This document shows positions 49,940 through 62,051 of a stretch of DNA of 64,000 nt, piece after piece (within the stretch, counting starts at the first letter, position 1; each line of letters starts with the position of its first letter). The stretch spans positions 496,001-560,000 of the forward strand of contig CM048850.1 of NCBI GenBank assembly GCA_026545225.1. Direction: 5' to 3'. The notes beneath the pieces were generated by a model. That model was given only the letters and a program-made list of their open reading frames with translations, did no database searches and was not told the DNA's origin. The position numbers and the translations under genes are program-made. The stretch is from Cornus controversa (lineage: Eukaryota > Streptophyta > Magnoliopsida > Cornales > Cornaceae).

Positions 49940-51286
49940 TTTGAGTTGTTTTGATTTTAAAAGTCCAATTCCAAGAGAAATCGTGCTATACTCAGAATCA
50001 TGCATTGCTTTGTGCCAAATTCGACCGTTTAGACGTCGAAAAGAAACAAAGAGCATGTCGATCCCAACTTGATCCTATTCGGTTTGAGTCATTTTATTCA
50101 ATACCTGCAATTGGTAGCGGAAATTGTGCATAATCACAACTGTGGGATGCTTTGTCACGAATTCGACCGTCTAGACATCCAAAAGAAAGGAGCAAGTCAA
50201 CAACGATTTTAAACTTGCTTTGTCTGAGTTGCTTCGACTCGAAAAGTCCCATTCCAGGAGAAATTATGTTGTGCGATGCTTTTTCCCGAATTCGACCGTC
50301 TGGAAGTCGGAAAGAAACAATGTGCACGTCAATCCGGTCTCCATCCATTTTTGTTTGATTTGTTCTTATTCGAAAAGACCCATTCCAAGAAGAAACCTTG
50401 CACGATCATAAACCGTGCGGTGTTTTGTTCCAGATTCTACCGTCTTGACTTGCAGAAGAAATGAGCATCGCAACAACGATTTTAAACTAGTTTCATTTGA
50501 GTTGTTTTGATTCGAAAAGTCTCATTCCTTGAGAAATCTTGCCACAATCAGTTTCGTATGTTGCTTTTTGTGAAACTCGCTCGGTTTGATGTCCAAAAGA
50601 AATGACAAGCACGTTGATCAGATCTTCGTCCTACTTTTTTTGAGTAGTTATGAATCGTAGTGAGCAACTCCGTGTAAAAATCGTGTATGATAATAACCTT
50701 GTCCTGCTTTATGCCAACTTTGATTGTCTGGACGTTTAAAGGGAACAATGAGCAAGCTGTCAACGATTTTAAACTAGTTTCGTTTGAGTTATTTTGATTC
50801 GAGATGCCCCATTCCTGGAGAAATCGTGCCACAATCAGAATTGTACGTCGCTGGTTGCCAAATTAGACCGTCAAGACGTCCAAAAGAAACGACGAGCATG
50901 TCGATCCGATCTTCATCATGTTTTGTTTGAGTCGTTACGAATCGAAAAGAACAATTCCTTGCAGAAATCAAGCATGACAACAACAATTTTAAACTAGCTT
51001 TGTTTGAGATGCTTTGATTTAAAAAGTCCCATTCCTAGAGAAATTGTGCCATCATTAAAACCGTACGTTGCTTTTTCCCGAATTTGACCGTCTGGACGTC
51101 AAAAGCAAGCAATGATCGTGCCAATCCGATCTTCATCCTATTTTGTTTAAGTCGTTCTGATTCAGAAAGAGCAATTCTTTACAGAAATGGTGCGTGATCA
51201 CAACCGTATGGTGCTTTGTGCCAAAATCGACCATATGTACATCTGAAAGAAATGGGCATGGCAACAACAATTTTGAAGTAGCTTCA
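49940..51286 (+). repeat. HOR copy 38, class Q variant
   Basis: It carries the three copy-31 markers gtttcatttgag (50490), taaagggaac (50737) and gagatgcccc (50801). It keeps the ordinary Q form cgaatttgacc in monomer 9. Confidence 0.95.
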
Positions 51287-52633
51287 TTTGAGTTGTTTTG
51301 ATTTTAAAAGTCGCATTCCAAGAGAAATCGTGCTATACTCAGAATCATGCATTGCTTTGTGCGAAATTCGACCGTTTAGACGTCGAAAAGAAACAACGAG
51401 CATGTCGATCCCAACTTGATCCTGTTCTGTTTGAGTCATTTTATTCAATACCAGCAATTCGTAGCGGAAATTGTGCATGATCACAACTGTGGGATGCTTT
51501 GTCACGAATTCGACCGTCTAGACAGCCAAAAGAAAGGAGCAAGTCAACAACGATTTTAAACTTGCTTTGTCTGAGTTGCTTCGACTCGAAAAGTCCCATT
51601 TCAGGAGAAATTATGTCGTGTGTTGCTTTTTCCCGAATTCGACCGTCTGGAAGTCGGAAAGAAACAATGTGCACGTCAATCCGGTCTCCATCCATTTTTG
51701 TTTGATTTGTTCTGATTCGAAAAGACACATTCCAAGAAGAAACCTTGCACGATCATAAACCGTGCGGTGTTTTGTGCCAGATTCTACCGTCTTGACTTGC
51801 AGAAGAAATGAGCATCGCAACAACGATTTTAAACTAGTTTCGTTTGAGTTGTTTTGATTCGAAAAGTCTCATTCCTTGAGAAATCTTGCCACAATCAGTT
51901 TCGTATGTTGCTTTTTGCGAAACTCGCTCGGTTTGATGTCCAAAAGAAACGACAAGCACGTTGATCAGATCTTCGTCCTACTTTTTTTGAGTAGTTATGA
52001 ATCGAAGTGAGCAACTCCGTGTAGAAATCGTGTATGATAATAACCTTGTGCTGCTTTGTGCCAACTTTGATTGTCTGGACGTTTAAAAGGAACAATGAGC
52101 AAGCTGTCAACGATTTTAAACTAGTTTCGTTTTAGTTATTTTGATTCGAGAAGCGCCATTCCTAGAGAAATCGTGCCTCAATCAGAATTGTACGTCGCTG
52201 GTTGCCAAATTAGACCGTCAAGACGTCGAAAAGAAACGACGAGCATGTCGATCCGATCTTCATCATGTTTTGTTTGAGTCGTTACGAATCGAAAAGAACA
52301 ATTCCTTGCAGAAATCAAGCATGACAACAATAATTTTAAACTAGCTTTGTTTGAGATGCTTTGATTTAAAAAGTCCCATTCCTAGAGAAATTGTGCCATA
52401 ATTAAAACCGTACGTTGCTTTTTCCCGAATTCGACCGTCTGGACGTCAAAAGCAAGCAATGATCGTGCCAATCCGATCTTCATCCTATTTTGTTTAAGTC
52501 GTTCTGATTCAGAAAGAGCAATTCTTTACTGAAATGGTGCGTGATCACAACCATATGGTGCTTTATGCCAAAATCGACCATATGTACATCCGAAAGAAAT
52601 GGGCATGGCAACAACAATTTTGAACTAGCTTCA
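51287..52633 (+). repeat. HOR copy 39, class W2
   Basis: It has W2 markers plus private gtgcgaaattcg (monomer 1), gacagccaaaag (monomer 2) and cccatttcagg (monomer 3). Confidence 0.95.
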
Positions 52634-53980
52634 TTTGAGTTGTTTTGATTTTAGAAGTCCAATTCCAAGAGAAATCGTGCTATACTCAGAATCATGCATT
52701 GCTTTGTGCCAAATTCGACCGTTTAGACGTCGAAAAGAAACAACGAGCATGTCGATCCCAACTTGATCCTATTCGGTTTGAGTCATTTTATTCAATACCT
52801 GCAATTGGTAGCGGAAATTGTGCATAATCACAACTGTGGGATGCTTTGTCACGAATTCGACCGTCTAGACATCCAAAAGAAAGGAGCAAGTCAACAACGA
52901 TTTTAAACTTGCTTTGTCTGAGTTGCTTCGACTCGAAAAGTCCCATTCCAGGAGAAATTATGTTGTGCGATGCTTTTTCCCGAATTCGACCGTCTGGAAG
53001 TCGGAAAGAAACAATGTGCACGTCAATCCGGTCTCCATCCATTTTTGTTTGATTTGTTCTTATTCGAAAAGACCCATTCCAAGAAGAAACCTTGCACGAT
53101 CATAAACCGTGCGGTGTTTTGTTCCAGATTCTACCGTCTTGACTTGCAGAAGAAATGAGCATCGCAACAACGATTTTAAACTAGTTTCGTTTGAGTTGTT
53201 TTGATTCGAAAAGTCTCATTCCTTGAGAAATCTTGCCACAATCAGTTTCGTATGTTGCTTTTTGCGAAACTCGCTCGGTTTGATGTCCAAAAGAAACGAC
53301 AAGCACGTTGATCAGATCTTCGTCCTACTTTTTTTGAGTAGTTATGAATTGAAGTGAGCAACTCCGTGTAGAAATCGTGTATGATAATAACCTTGTGCTG
53401 CTTTATGCCAACTTTGATTGTCTGGACGTTTAAAAGGAACAATGAGCAAGTTGTCAACGATTTTAAACTAGTTTCGTTTGAGTTATTTTGATTCGAGAAG
53501 CCCCATTCCTGGAGAAATCGTGCCACAATCAGAATTGTACGTCGCTGGTTGCCAAATTAGACCGTCAAGACGTCCAAAAGAAACGACGAGCATGTCGATC
53601 CGATCTTCATCATGTTTTGTTTGAGTCGTTACGAATCGAAAAGAACAATTCCTTGCAGAAATCAAGCATGACAACAACAATTTTAAACTAGCTTTGTTTG
53701 AGATGCTTTGATTTAAAAAGTCCCATTCCTAGAGAAATTGTGCCATAATTAAAACCGTACGTTGCTTTTTCCCGAATTCGACCGTCTGGACGTCAAAAGC
53801 AAGCAATGATCGTGCCAATCCGATCTTCATCCTATTTTGTTTAAGTCGTTCTGATTCAGAAAGAGCAATTCTTTACTGAAATGGTGCGTGATCACAACCA
53901 TATGGTGCTTTATGCCAAAATCGACCATATGTACATCCGAAAGAAATGGGCATGGCAACAACAATTTTGAACTAGCTTCA
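52634..53980 (+). repeat. HOR copy 40, class N
   Basis: It has the same mosaic as copies 30 and 37. It lies 4041 bp after copy 37, so the 3-unit spacing reappears here. Confidence 0.94.
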
Positions 53981-55326
53981 TTTGAGTTGTTTTGATTTTA
54001 AAAGTCCAATTCCAAGAGAAATCGTGCTATACTCAGAATCATGCATTGCTTTGTGCCAAATTCGACCGTTTAGACGTCGAAAAGAAACAAAGAGCATGTC
54101 GATCCCAACTTGATCCTATTCGGTTTGAGTCATTTTATTCAATACCTGCAATTGGTAGCGGAAATTGTGCATAATCACAACTGTGGGATGCTTTGTCACG
54201 AATTCGACCGTCTAGACATCCAAAAGAAAGGAGCAAGTCAACAACGATTTTAAACTTGCTTTGTCTGAGTTGCTTCGACTCGAAAAGTCCCATTCCAGGA
54301 GAAATTATGTTGTGCGATGCTTTTTCCCGAATTCGACCGTCTGGAAGTCGGAAAGAAACAATGTGCACGTCAATCCGGTCTCCATCCATTTTTGTTTGAT
54401 TTGTTCTTATTCGAAAAGACCCATTCCAAGAAGAAACCTTGCACGATCATAAACCGTGCGGTGTTTTGTTCCAGATTCTACCGTCTTGACTTGCAGAAGA
54501 AATGAGCATCGCAACAACGATTTTAAACTAGTTTCGTTTGAGTTGTTTTGATTCGAAAAGTCTCATTCCTTGAGAAATCTTGCCACAATCAGTTTCGTAT
54601 GTTGCTTTTTGTGAAACTCGCTCGGTTTGATGTCCAAAGAAATGACAAGCATGTTGATCAGATCTTTGTCCTACTTTTTTTGAGTAGTTATGAATCGTAG
54701 TGAGCAACTCCGTGTAAAAATCGTGTATGATAATAACCTTGTCCTGCTTTATGCCAACTTTGATTGTCTGGACGTTTAAAAGGAACAATGAGCAAGCTGT
54801 CAACGATTTTAAACTAGTTTCGTTTGAGTTATTTTGATTCGAGAAGCCCCATTCCTGGAGAAATCGTGCCACAATCAGAATTGTACGTCGCTGGTTGCCA
54901 AATTAGACCGTCAAGACGTCCAAAAGAAACGACGAGCATGTCGATCCGATCTTCATCATGTTTTGTTTGAGTCGTTACGAATCGAAAAGAACAATTCCTT
55001 GCAGAAATCAAGCATGACAACAACAATTTTAAACTAGCTTTGTTTGAGATGCTTTGATTTAAAAAGTCCCATTCCTAGAGAAATTGTGCCATCATTAAAA
55101 CCGTACGTTGCTTTTTCCCGAATTTGACCGTCTGGACGTCAAAAGCAAGCAATGATCGTGCCAATCCGATCTTCATCCTATTTTGTTTAAGTCGTTCTGA
55201 TTCAGAAAGAGCAATTCTTTACAGAAATGGTGCGTGATCACAACCGTATGGTGCTTTGTGCCAAAATCGACCATATGTACATCCGAAAGAAATGGGCATG
55301 GCAACAACAATTTTGAACTAGCTTCA
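53981..55326 (+). repeat. HOR copy 41, class Q, 1346 bp
   Basis: It has Q markers without the copy 31/38 changes. One A is missing from an A run in monomer 5 (tgtccaaagaaatg at about 54631). Private gcatgttgatc and atctttgtcc follow within 30 bp. Confidence 0.95.
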
Positions 55327-56673
55327 TTTGAGTTGTTTTGATTTTAAAAGTCGCATTCCAAGAGAAATCGTGCTATACTCAGAATCATTCATTGCTTTGT
55401 GCGAAATTCGACCGTTTAGACGTCGAAAAGAAACAACGAGCATGTCGATCCCAACTTGATCTTGTTCTGTTTGAGTCATTTTATTAAATACCAGCAATTC
55501 ATAGCGAAAATTGTGCATGATCACAACTGTGGGATGCTTTGTCACGAATTCGACCGTCTAGACATCCAAAAGAAAGGAGCAAGTCAACAACGATTTTAAA
55601 CTTGCTTTGTCTGAGTTGCTTCGACTCGAAAAGTCCCATTCCAGGAGAAATTATGTCGTGTGTTGCTTTTTCCCGAATTCGACCGTCTGGAAGTCGGAAA
55701 GAAATAATGTGCACGTCAATCCGGTCTCCATCCATTTTTGTGTGATTTGTTCTTATTCGAAAAGACCCATTCCAAGAAGAAACCTTGCACGATCATAAAC
55801 CGTGCGGTGTTTTGTGCCAGATTCTACCGTCTTGACTTGCAGAAGAAATGAGCATCGCAACAACGATTTTAAACTAGTTTCGTTTGAGTTGTTTTGATTC
55901 GAAAAGTCTCATTCCTTGAGAAATCTTGCCACAATCAGTTTCGTATGTTGCTTTTTGCGAAACTCGCTCGGTTTGATGTCCAAAAGAAACGACAAGCACG
56001 TTGATCAGATCTTCGTCCTACTTTTTTTGAGTAGTTATGAATCGAACTGAGCAACTCCGTGTAGAAATCGTGTGTGATAATAACCTTGTCCTGCTTTATG
56101 CCAACTTTGATTGTCTGGACGTTTAAAAGGAACAATGAGCAAGCTGTCAACGATTTTAAACTAGTTTCGTTTGAGTTATTTTGATTCGAGAAGCCCCATT
56201 CCTTGAGAAATCGTGCCACAATCAGAATTGTACGTCGCTGGTTGCCAAATTAGACCGTCAAGACGTCCAAAAGAAACGACGAGCATGTCGATCCGATCTT
56301 CATCATGTTTTGTTTGAGTCGTTACGAATCGAAAAGAACAATTCCTTGCAGAAATCAAGCATGACAACAACAATTTTAAACTAGCTTTGTTTGAGATGCT
56401 TTGATTTAAAAAGTCCCATTCCTAGAGAAATTGTGCCATAATTAAAACCGTACGTTGCTTTTTCACGAATTCGACCGTCTGGACGTCAAAAGCAAGCAAT
56501 GATCGTGCCAATCCGATCTTCATCCTATTTTGTTTAAGTCGTTCTGATTCAGAAAGAGCAATTCTTTACAGAAATGGTGCGTGATCACAACCGTATGGTG
56601 CTTTGTGCCAAAATCGACCATATGTACATCTGAAAGAAATGGGCATGGCAACAACAATTTTGAAGTAGCTTCA
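55327..56673 (+). repeat. HOR copy 42, R/V mosaic
   Basis: It is R-like in monomers 1-3 (ttattaaatacc, gcgaaaattg, aaagaaataatg) and V-like from monomer 6 (gtgtgtgataat, tgtcctgc). Private attcatagcg (monomer 2) and gaatcgaactgag (monomer 6) are present. Confidence 0.94.
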
Positions 56674-58020
56674 TTTGAGTTGTTTTGATTTTAAAAGTCG
56701 CATTCCAAGAGAAATCGTGCTATACTCAGAATCATGCATTGCTTTGTGCCAAATTCGACCGTTTAGACGTCGAAAAGAAACAACGAGCATGTCGATCCCA
56801 ACTTGATCCTGTTCTGTTTGAGTCATTTTATTCAATACCAGCAATTCGTAGCGGAAATTGTGCATGATCACAACTGTGGGATGCTTTGTCACGAATTCGA
56901 CCGTCTAGACATCCAAAAGAAAGGAGCAAGTCAACAACGATTTTAAACTTGCTTTGTCTGAGTTGCTTCGACTCGAAAAGTCCCATTCCAGGAGAAATTA
57001 TGTCGTGTGTTGCTTTTTCCCGAATTCGACCGTCTGGAAGTCGGAAAGAAACAATGTGCACGTCAATCCGGTCTCCATCCATTTTTGTTTGATTTGTTCT
57101 GATTCGAAAAGACACATTCCAAGAAGAAACCTTGCACGATCATAAACCGTGCGGTGTTTTGTGCCAGATTCTACCGTCTTGACTTGCAGAAGAAATGAGC
57201 ATCGCAACAACGATTTTAAACTAGTTTCGTTTGAGTTGTTTTGATTCGAAAAGTCTCATTCCTTGAGAAATCTTGCCACAATCAGTTTCGTATGTTGCTT
57301 TTTGCGAAACTCGCTCGGTTTGATGTCCAAAAGAAACGACAAGCACGTTGATCAGATCTTCGTCCTACTTTTTTTGAGTAGTTATGAATCGAAGTGAGCA
57401 ACTCCGTGTAGAAATCGTGTATGATAATAACCTTGTGCTGCTTTGTGCCAACTTTGATTGTCTGGACGTTTAAAAGGAACAATGAGCAAGCTGTCAACGA
57501 TTTTAAACTAGTTTCGTTTTAGTTATTTTGATTCGAGAAGCGCCATTCCTAGAGAAATCGTGCCTCAATCAGAATTGTACGTCGCTGGTTGCCAAATTAG
57601 ACCGTCAAGACGTCGAAAAGAAACGACGAGCATGTCGATCCGATCTTCATCATGTTTTGTTTGAGTCGTTACGAATCGAAAAGAACAATTCCTTGCAGAA
57701 ATCAAGCATGACAACAATAATTTTAAACTAGCTTTGTTTGAGATGCTTTGATTTAAAAAGTCCCATTCCTAGAGAAATTGTGCCATAATTAAAACCGTAC
57801 GTTGCTTTTTCCCGAATTCGACCGTCTGGACGTCAAAAGCAAGCAATGATCGTGCCAATCCGATCTTCATCCTATTTTGTTTAAGTCGTTCTGATTCAGA
57901 AAGAGCAATTCTTTACAGAAATGGTGCGTGATCACAACCGTATGGTGCTTTATGCCAAAATCGACCATATGTACATCCGAAAGAAATGGGCATAGCAACA
58001 ACAATTTTGAACTAGCTTCA
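56674..58020 (+). repeat. HOR copy 43, class W2
   Basis: This is the last W2 copy (cgttttagttatt in monomer 7). Monomer 10 changes to tttacagaaatgg with aaccgtatgg and a private gggcatagc, leading into the diverged right end. Confidence 0.95.
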
Positions 58021-59357
58021 TTTGAGTTGTTTTGATTTTAAAAGTCCAATTCCAAGAGAAATCGTGCTATACTCAGAATCATGCATTGCTTTGTGCCAAA
58101 TTCGACCGTTTAGACGTCGAAAAGAAACAACGAGCATGTCGATCCCAACTTGATCCTGTTCGGTTTGAGTCATTTTATTCAATACCAGCAATTCGTAGTG
58201 GAAATTGTGCATGATCGCAACTGTGGGATGCTTTGTCACGAATTCGACCGTCTAGACATCCAAAAGAAAGGAGCAAGTCAACAACGATTTTAAACTTGCT
58301 TTGTCTGAGTTGCTTCGACTCGAAAAGTCCCATTCCAGGAGAAATTATGTCGTGCGATGCTTTTTCCCGAATTCGACCGTCTGGAAGTCGAAAAGAAACA
58401 ATGTGCACGTCAATCCGGTCTCCATCCATTTTTGTTTGATTTGTTCTTTTTCGAAAAGACCCATTCCAAGAAGAAACCTTGCACGATCATAAACCGTGCG
58501 GTGTTTTATGCCAGATTCTACCGTCTTGACTTCCAGAAGAAATGATCATTGCAACAATGATTTTAAACTAGCTTCGTTTGAGTTGTTTTGATTCGAAAAG
58601 TCCTATTCCTTGAGAGATCTTATCACAATCAGTTTTGTACGTTACTTTCTGCCAAACTCGACCGGTTTGATGTGCAAAAGAAACGACAAGCACGTTGATC
58701 AAATCTTCATCCTACGTTTTTTGAGTAGTTATGAATCGAAAAGAGCAATTCCTTGTAGAAATCGTGTATGATCACAACCTTATGGTGGTTTGTGCTAACT
58801 CTGATTGTCTGGATATTTAAAAGAAACAATTAGCAAGCTATCAACGATTTTCGTTTGAGTTATTTTGATTCGAGAAGCCCCATTCCTAGAGAAATCGTGA
58901 CACAATCAGAATTGTACGTTACTGGTTGCCAAATTAGACCGTCAAGACGTCCAAAAGAAACGACAAGCATGTCGATCCGATCTTCATCATGTTTTGTTTG
59001 AGTCGTTACGAATCGAAAAGAACAATTCCTTGCAGAAATCAAGCATGACAACAACAATTTTAAACTAGCTTTGTTTGAGATGCTTTGATTTAAAAAGTCC
59101 CATTCCTAGAGAAATTGTGCCATAATTAAAATCGTACGTTGCTTTTTCCCGAATTCGACCGTCTGGACGTCAAAAGCCAGCAATGATCGTGCCAATCCGA
59201 TCTTCATCCTATTTTGTTTAAGTCGTTCTGATTCAGAAAGAGCAATTCTTTACAGAAATGGTGCGTGATCACAACCGTATGGTGCTTTGTGCCAACATCG
59301 ACCGTATGTACATCCGAAAGAAATGGGCATGGCAACAACATTTTTGAACTAGCTTCA
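58021..59357 (+). repeat. HOR copy 44, class E, 1337 bp
   Basis: Monomers 4-6 are strongly different from copies 1-43: ttccagaagaaatgatc, gtgcaaaagaaac, gaaaagagcaattccttgt and ttatggtggtttgtgc. Ten bases of the monomer 6 tail are missing at about 58850. It is the partner of copy 47 at 4031 bp. Confidence 0.95.
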
Positions 59358-60704
59358 TTTGAGTTGTTTTGATTTTAAAAGTCCCAATCCAAGAGAAATC
59401 AAGCTATACTCAGAATCATGCATTGCTTTGTGCCAAATTCGACCGTTTAGACGTCGAAAAGAAACAACGAGCATGTCGATCCCAACTTGATCCTGTTCTG
59501 TTTGAGTCATTTTATTCAATACCAGCAATTCGTAGCAGAAATTGTGCATGATCACAACTGTGGGATGCTTTGTCACGAATTCGACCGTCTAGACATCCAA
59601 AATAAAGGAGCAAGTCAACAACGATTTTAAACTTGCTTTGTCTGAGTTGCTTCGACTCGAAAAGTCCCATTCCAGGAGAAATTATGTTGTGCGATGCTTT
59701 TTCCCGAATTCGACCGTCTGGAAGTCGGAAAGAAACAATGTGCACGTCAATCCGGTCTCCATCCATTTTTGTTTGATTTGTTCTTATTCGAAAAGACCCA
59801 TTGCAAGAAGAAACCTTGCACGATCATAAACCGTGCGGTGTTTTGTGCCAGATTCTACCGTCTTGACTTGCAGAAGAAATGAGCATCGCAACAACGATTT
59901 TAAACTAATTTCGTTTGAGTTGTTTTGATTCGAAAAGTCCCATTCCTTGAAAAATCTTGCCACAATCAGTTTCGTATGTTGCTTTTTGTGAAACTCGACC
60001 GGTTTGATGTCCAAAAGAAACGACAAGCACGTTGATCAGATCTTCATCCTACTTTTTTTGAGTAGTTATGAATCGAAGTGAGCAACTCCGTGTAGAAATC
60101 GTGTATGATAACAACCTTGTGCTGCTTTGTGCCAACTTTGATTGTCTGGACGTTTAAAAGGAGCAATGAGGATGTTGTCCACGATTTTAAACTAGTTTCG
60201 TTTGAGTTATTTTGATTCGAGAAGCCCCATTCCTAGAGAAATCGTGACACAATCAGAATTGTACGTTGCTTGTTGCCAAATTAGACCGTCAAGACGTCCA
60301 AAAGAAACGACGAGCATGTCGATCCGATCTTCATCATGTTTTGTCTGAGTCGTTACGAATCGAAAAGAATAATTCCTTGCAGAAATCAAGCATGACAACA
60401 ACAGTTTTAAACTAGCTTTGTTTGAGATGCTTTGATTTAAAAAGTCCCATTCCTAGAGAAATTGTGCCATAATTAAAATCGTACGTTGCTTTTTCCCGAA
60501 TTCGACCGTCTGGACGTCAAAAGCAAGCAATGATCGTGCCAATCCGATCTTCATCCTATTTTGTTTAAGTCGTTCTGATTCAGAAAGAGCAATTCTTTAC
60601 AGAAATGGTGCGTGATCACAACCGTATGGTGCTTTGTGCCAAAATCGACCATATGTACATCCGAAAGAAATGGGCATGGCAACAACAATTTTGAACTAGC
60701 TTCA
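59358..60704 (+). repeat. HOR copy 45, class E
   Basis: It has gtcccaatcc and aatcaagctatac (monomer 1), caaaataaagg (monomer 2, shared with copy 48), cccattgcaag (monomer 4), actcgaccggtttg (monomer 5), gataacaacc and gaggatgttg (monomer 6), and gtgacacaatc (monomer 7). Confidence 0.95.
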
Positions 60705-62051
60705 TTTGAGTTGTTTTGATTTTGAAAGTCCCAATCCAAGAGAAATCGTGCTATACTCAGAATCATGCATTGCTTTGTGCCAAATTCGACCGTTTAGACG
60801 TCGAAAAGAAACAACGAGCATGTCGATCCCAACTTGATCCTGTTCTGTTTGAGTCATTTTATTCAATACCAGCAATTCGTAGCAGAAATTGTGCATGATC
60901 ACAACTGTGGGATGCTTTGTCACGAATTCGAGCATCTAGACATCGAAAAGAAAGGAGCAAGTCAACAACGATTTTAAACTTGCTTTGTCTCAGTTGCTTC
61001 GACTCAAATAGTTTCATTCTAGGAGAAATTATGTCGTGCGTTGCTTTTTCCCGAATTCGACCGTCTGGAAGTCGGAAAGAAACAATGTGCACGTCAATCC
61101 GGTCTCCATCCATTTTTGTTTGATTTATTCTTATTCGAAAAGACCCATTCCAAGAAGAAACCTTGCACGATCATAAACCGTGCGGTGTTTTGTGCCAGAT
61201 TCTACCATCTTGACTTGTAAAAGAAATGAGCATTGCAACAACGATTTTAAACTAGTTTCGTTTGAGTTGTTTTGATTCGAAAAGTCCCATTCCTTGAGAA
61301 ATCTTGCCACAATCAGTTTCGTATGTTGCTTTTTGCAAACCTCAACCGGTTTGATGTCCAAAAGAAACGACAATCACGTTGATCAGATCTTCATCCTACT
61401 TCTTTTGAGTAGTTATGAATCGAAGTGAGCAACTCCGTGTAGAAATCGTGTATGATAACAACCTTGTGCTGCTTTGTGCCAACTTTGATTGTCTGGACGT
61501 TTAAAAGGAACAATGAGGAAGCTGTCAACGATTTTAAACTAGTTTCGTTTGAGTTATTTTGATTCGAGAAGCCCCATTCCTAGAGAAATCGTGACACAAT
61601 CAGAATTGTACGTTGCTTGTTGCCAAATTAGACCGTCAAGACGTCCAACAGAAACGACGAGCATGTCGATCCGATCTTCATCATGTTTTGTTTCAGTCAT
61701 TACGAATCGAAAAGAATAATTCCTTGCATAAATCAAGCATGACAACAACAGTTTTAAACTAGCTTTGTTTGAGATGCTTTGATTTAAAAAGTCACATTCC
61801 TAGAGAAATTGTGCCATAATTAAAACCGTACGTTGCTTTTTCCCGAATTCGACCGTCTGGACGTCAAAAGCAAGCAATGATCGTGCCAATCCGATCTTCA
61901 TCCTATTTTGTTTAAGTCGTTCTGATTCAGAAAGAGCAATTCTTTACAGAAATGGTGCGTGATCACAACCGTATGGTGCTTTATGCCAAAATCGACCATA
62001 TGTACATCCGAAAGAAATGGGTATGGCAACAACAATTTTGAACTAGCTTCA
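60705..62051 (+). repeat. HOR copy 46, class E, highly diverged
   Basis: By eye it carries the most private changes: attcgagcatctagac (monomer 2), ctcaaatagtttcattc (monomer 3), gtaaaagaaatgag (monomer 4), gcaaacctcaaccgg (monomer 5), gtccaacagaaac (monomer 7), gtttcagtcattacg (monomer 8) and gtcacattcc (monomer 9). The length is still exactly 1347 bp. Confidence 0.95.

Larger units (their letters stand above)
39164..58020 (+). repeat. Mixed domain with 7-unit (9429-bp) duplication
   Basis: Class order is N, Q-variant, W2, V, W2, V, W2, N, Q-variant, W2, N, Q, R/V, W2. Copies 30-32 recur as 37-39 at exactly 9429 bp, shown by three rare markers in copy 31 and copy 38. Copies 36-38 and 39-41 show the 4041-bp spacing again. 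Confidence 0.87.
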
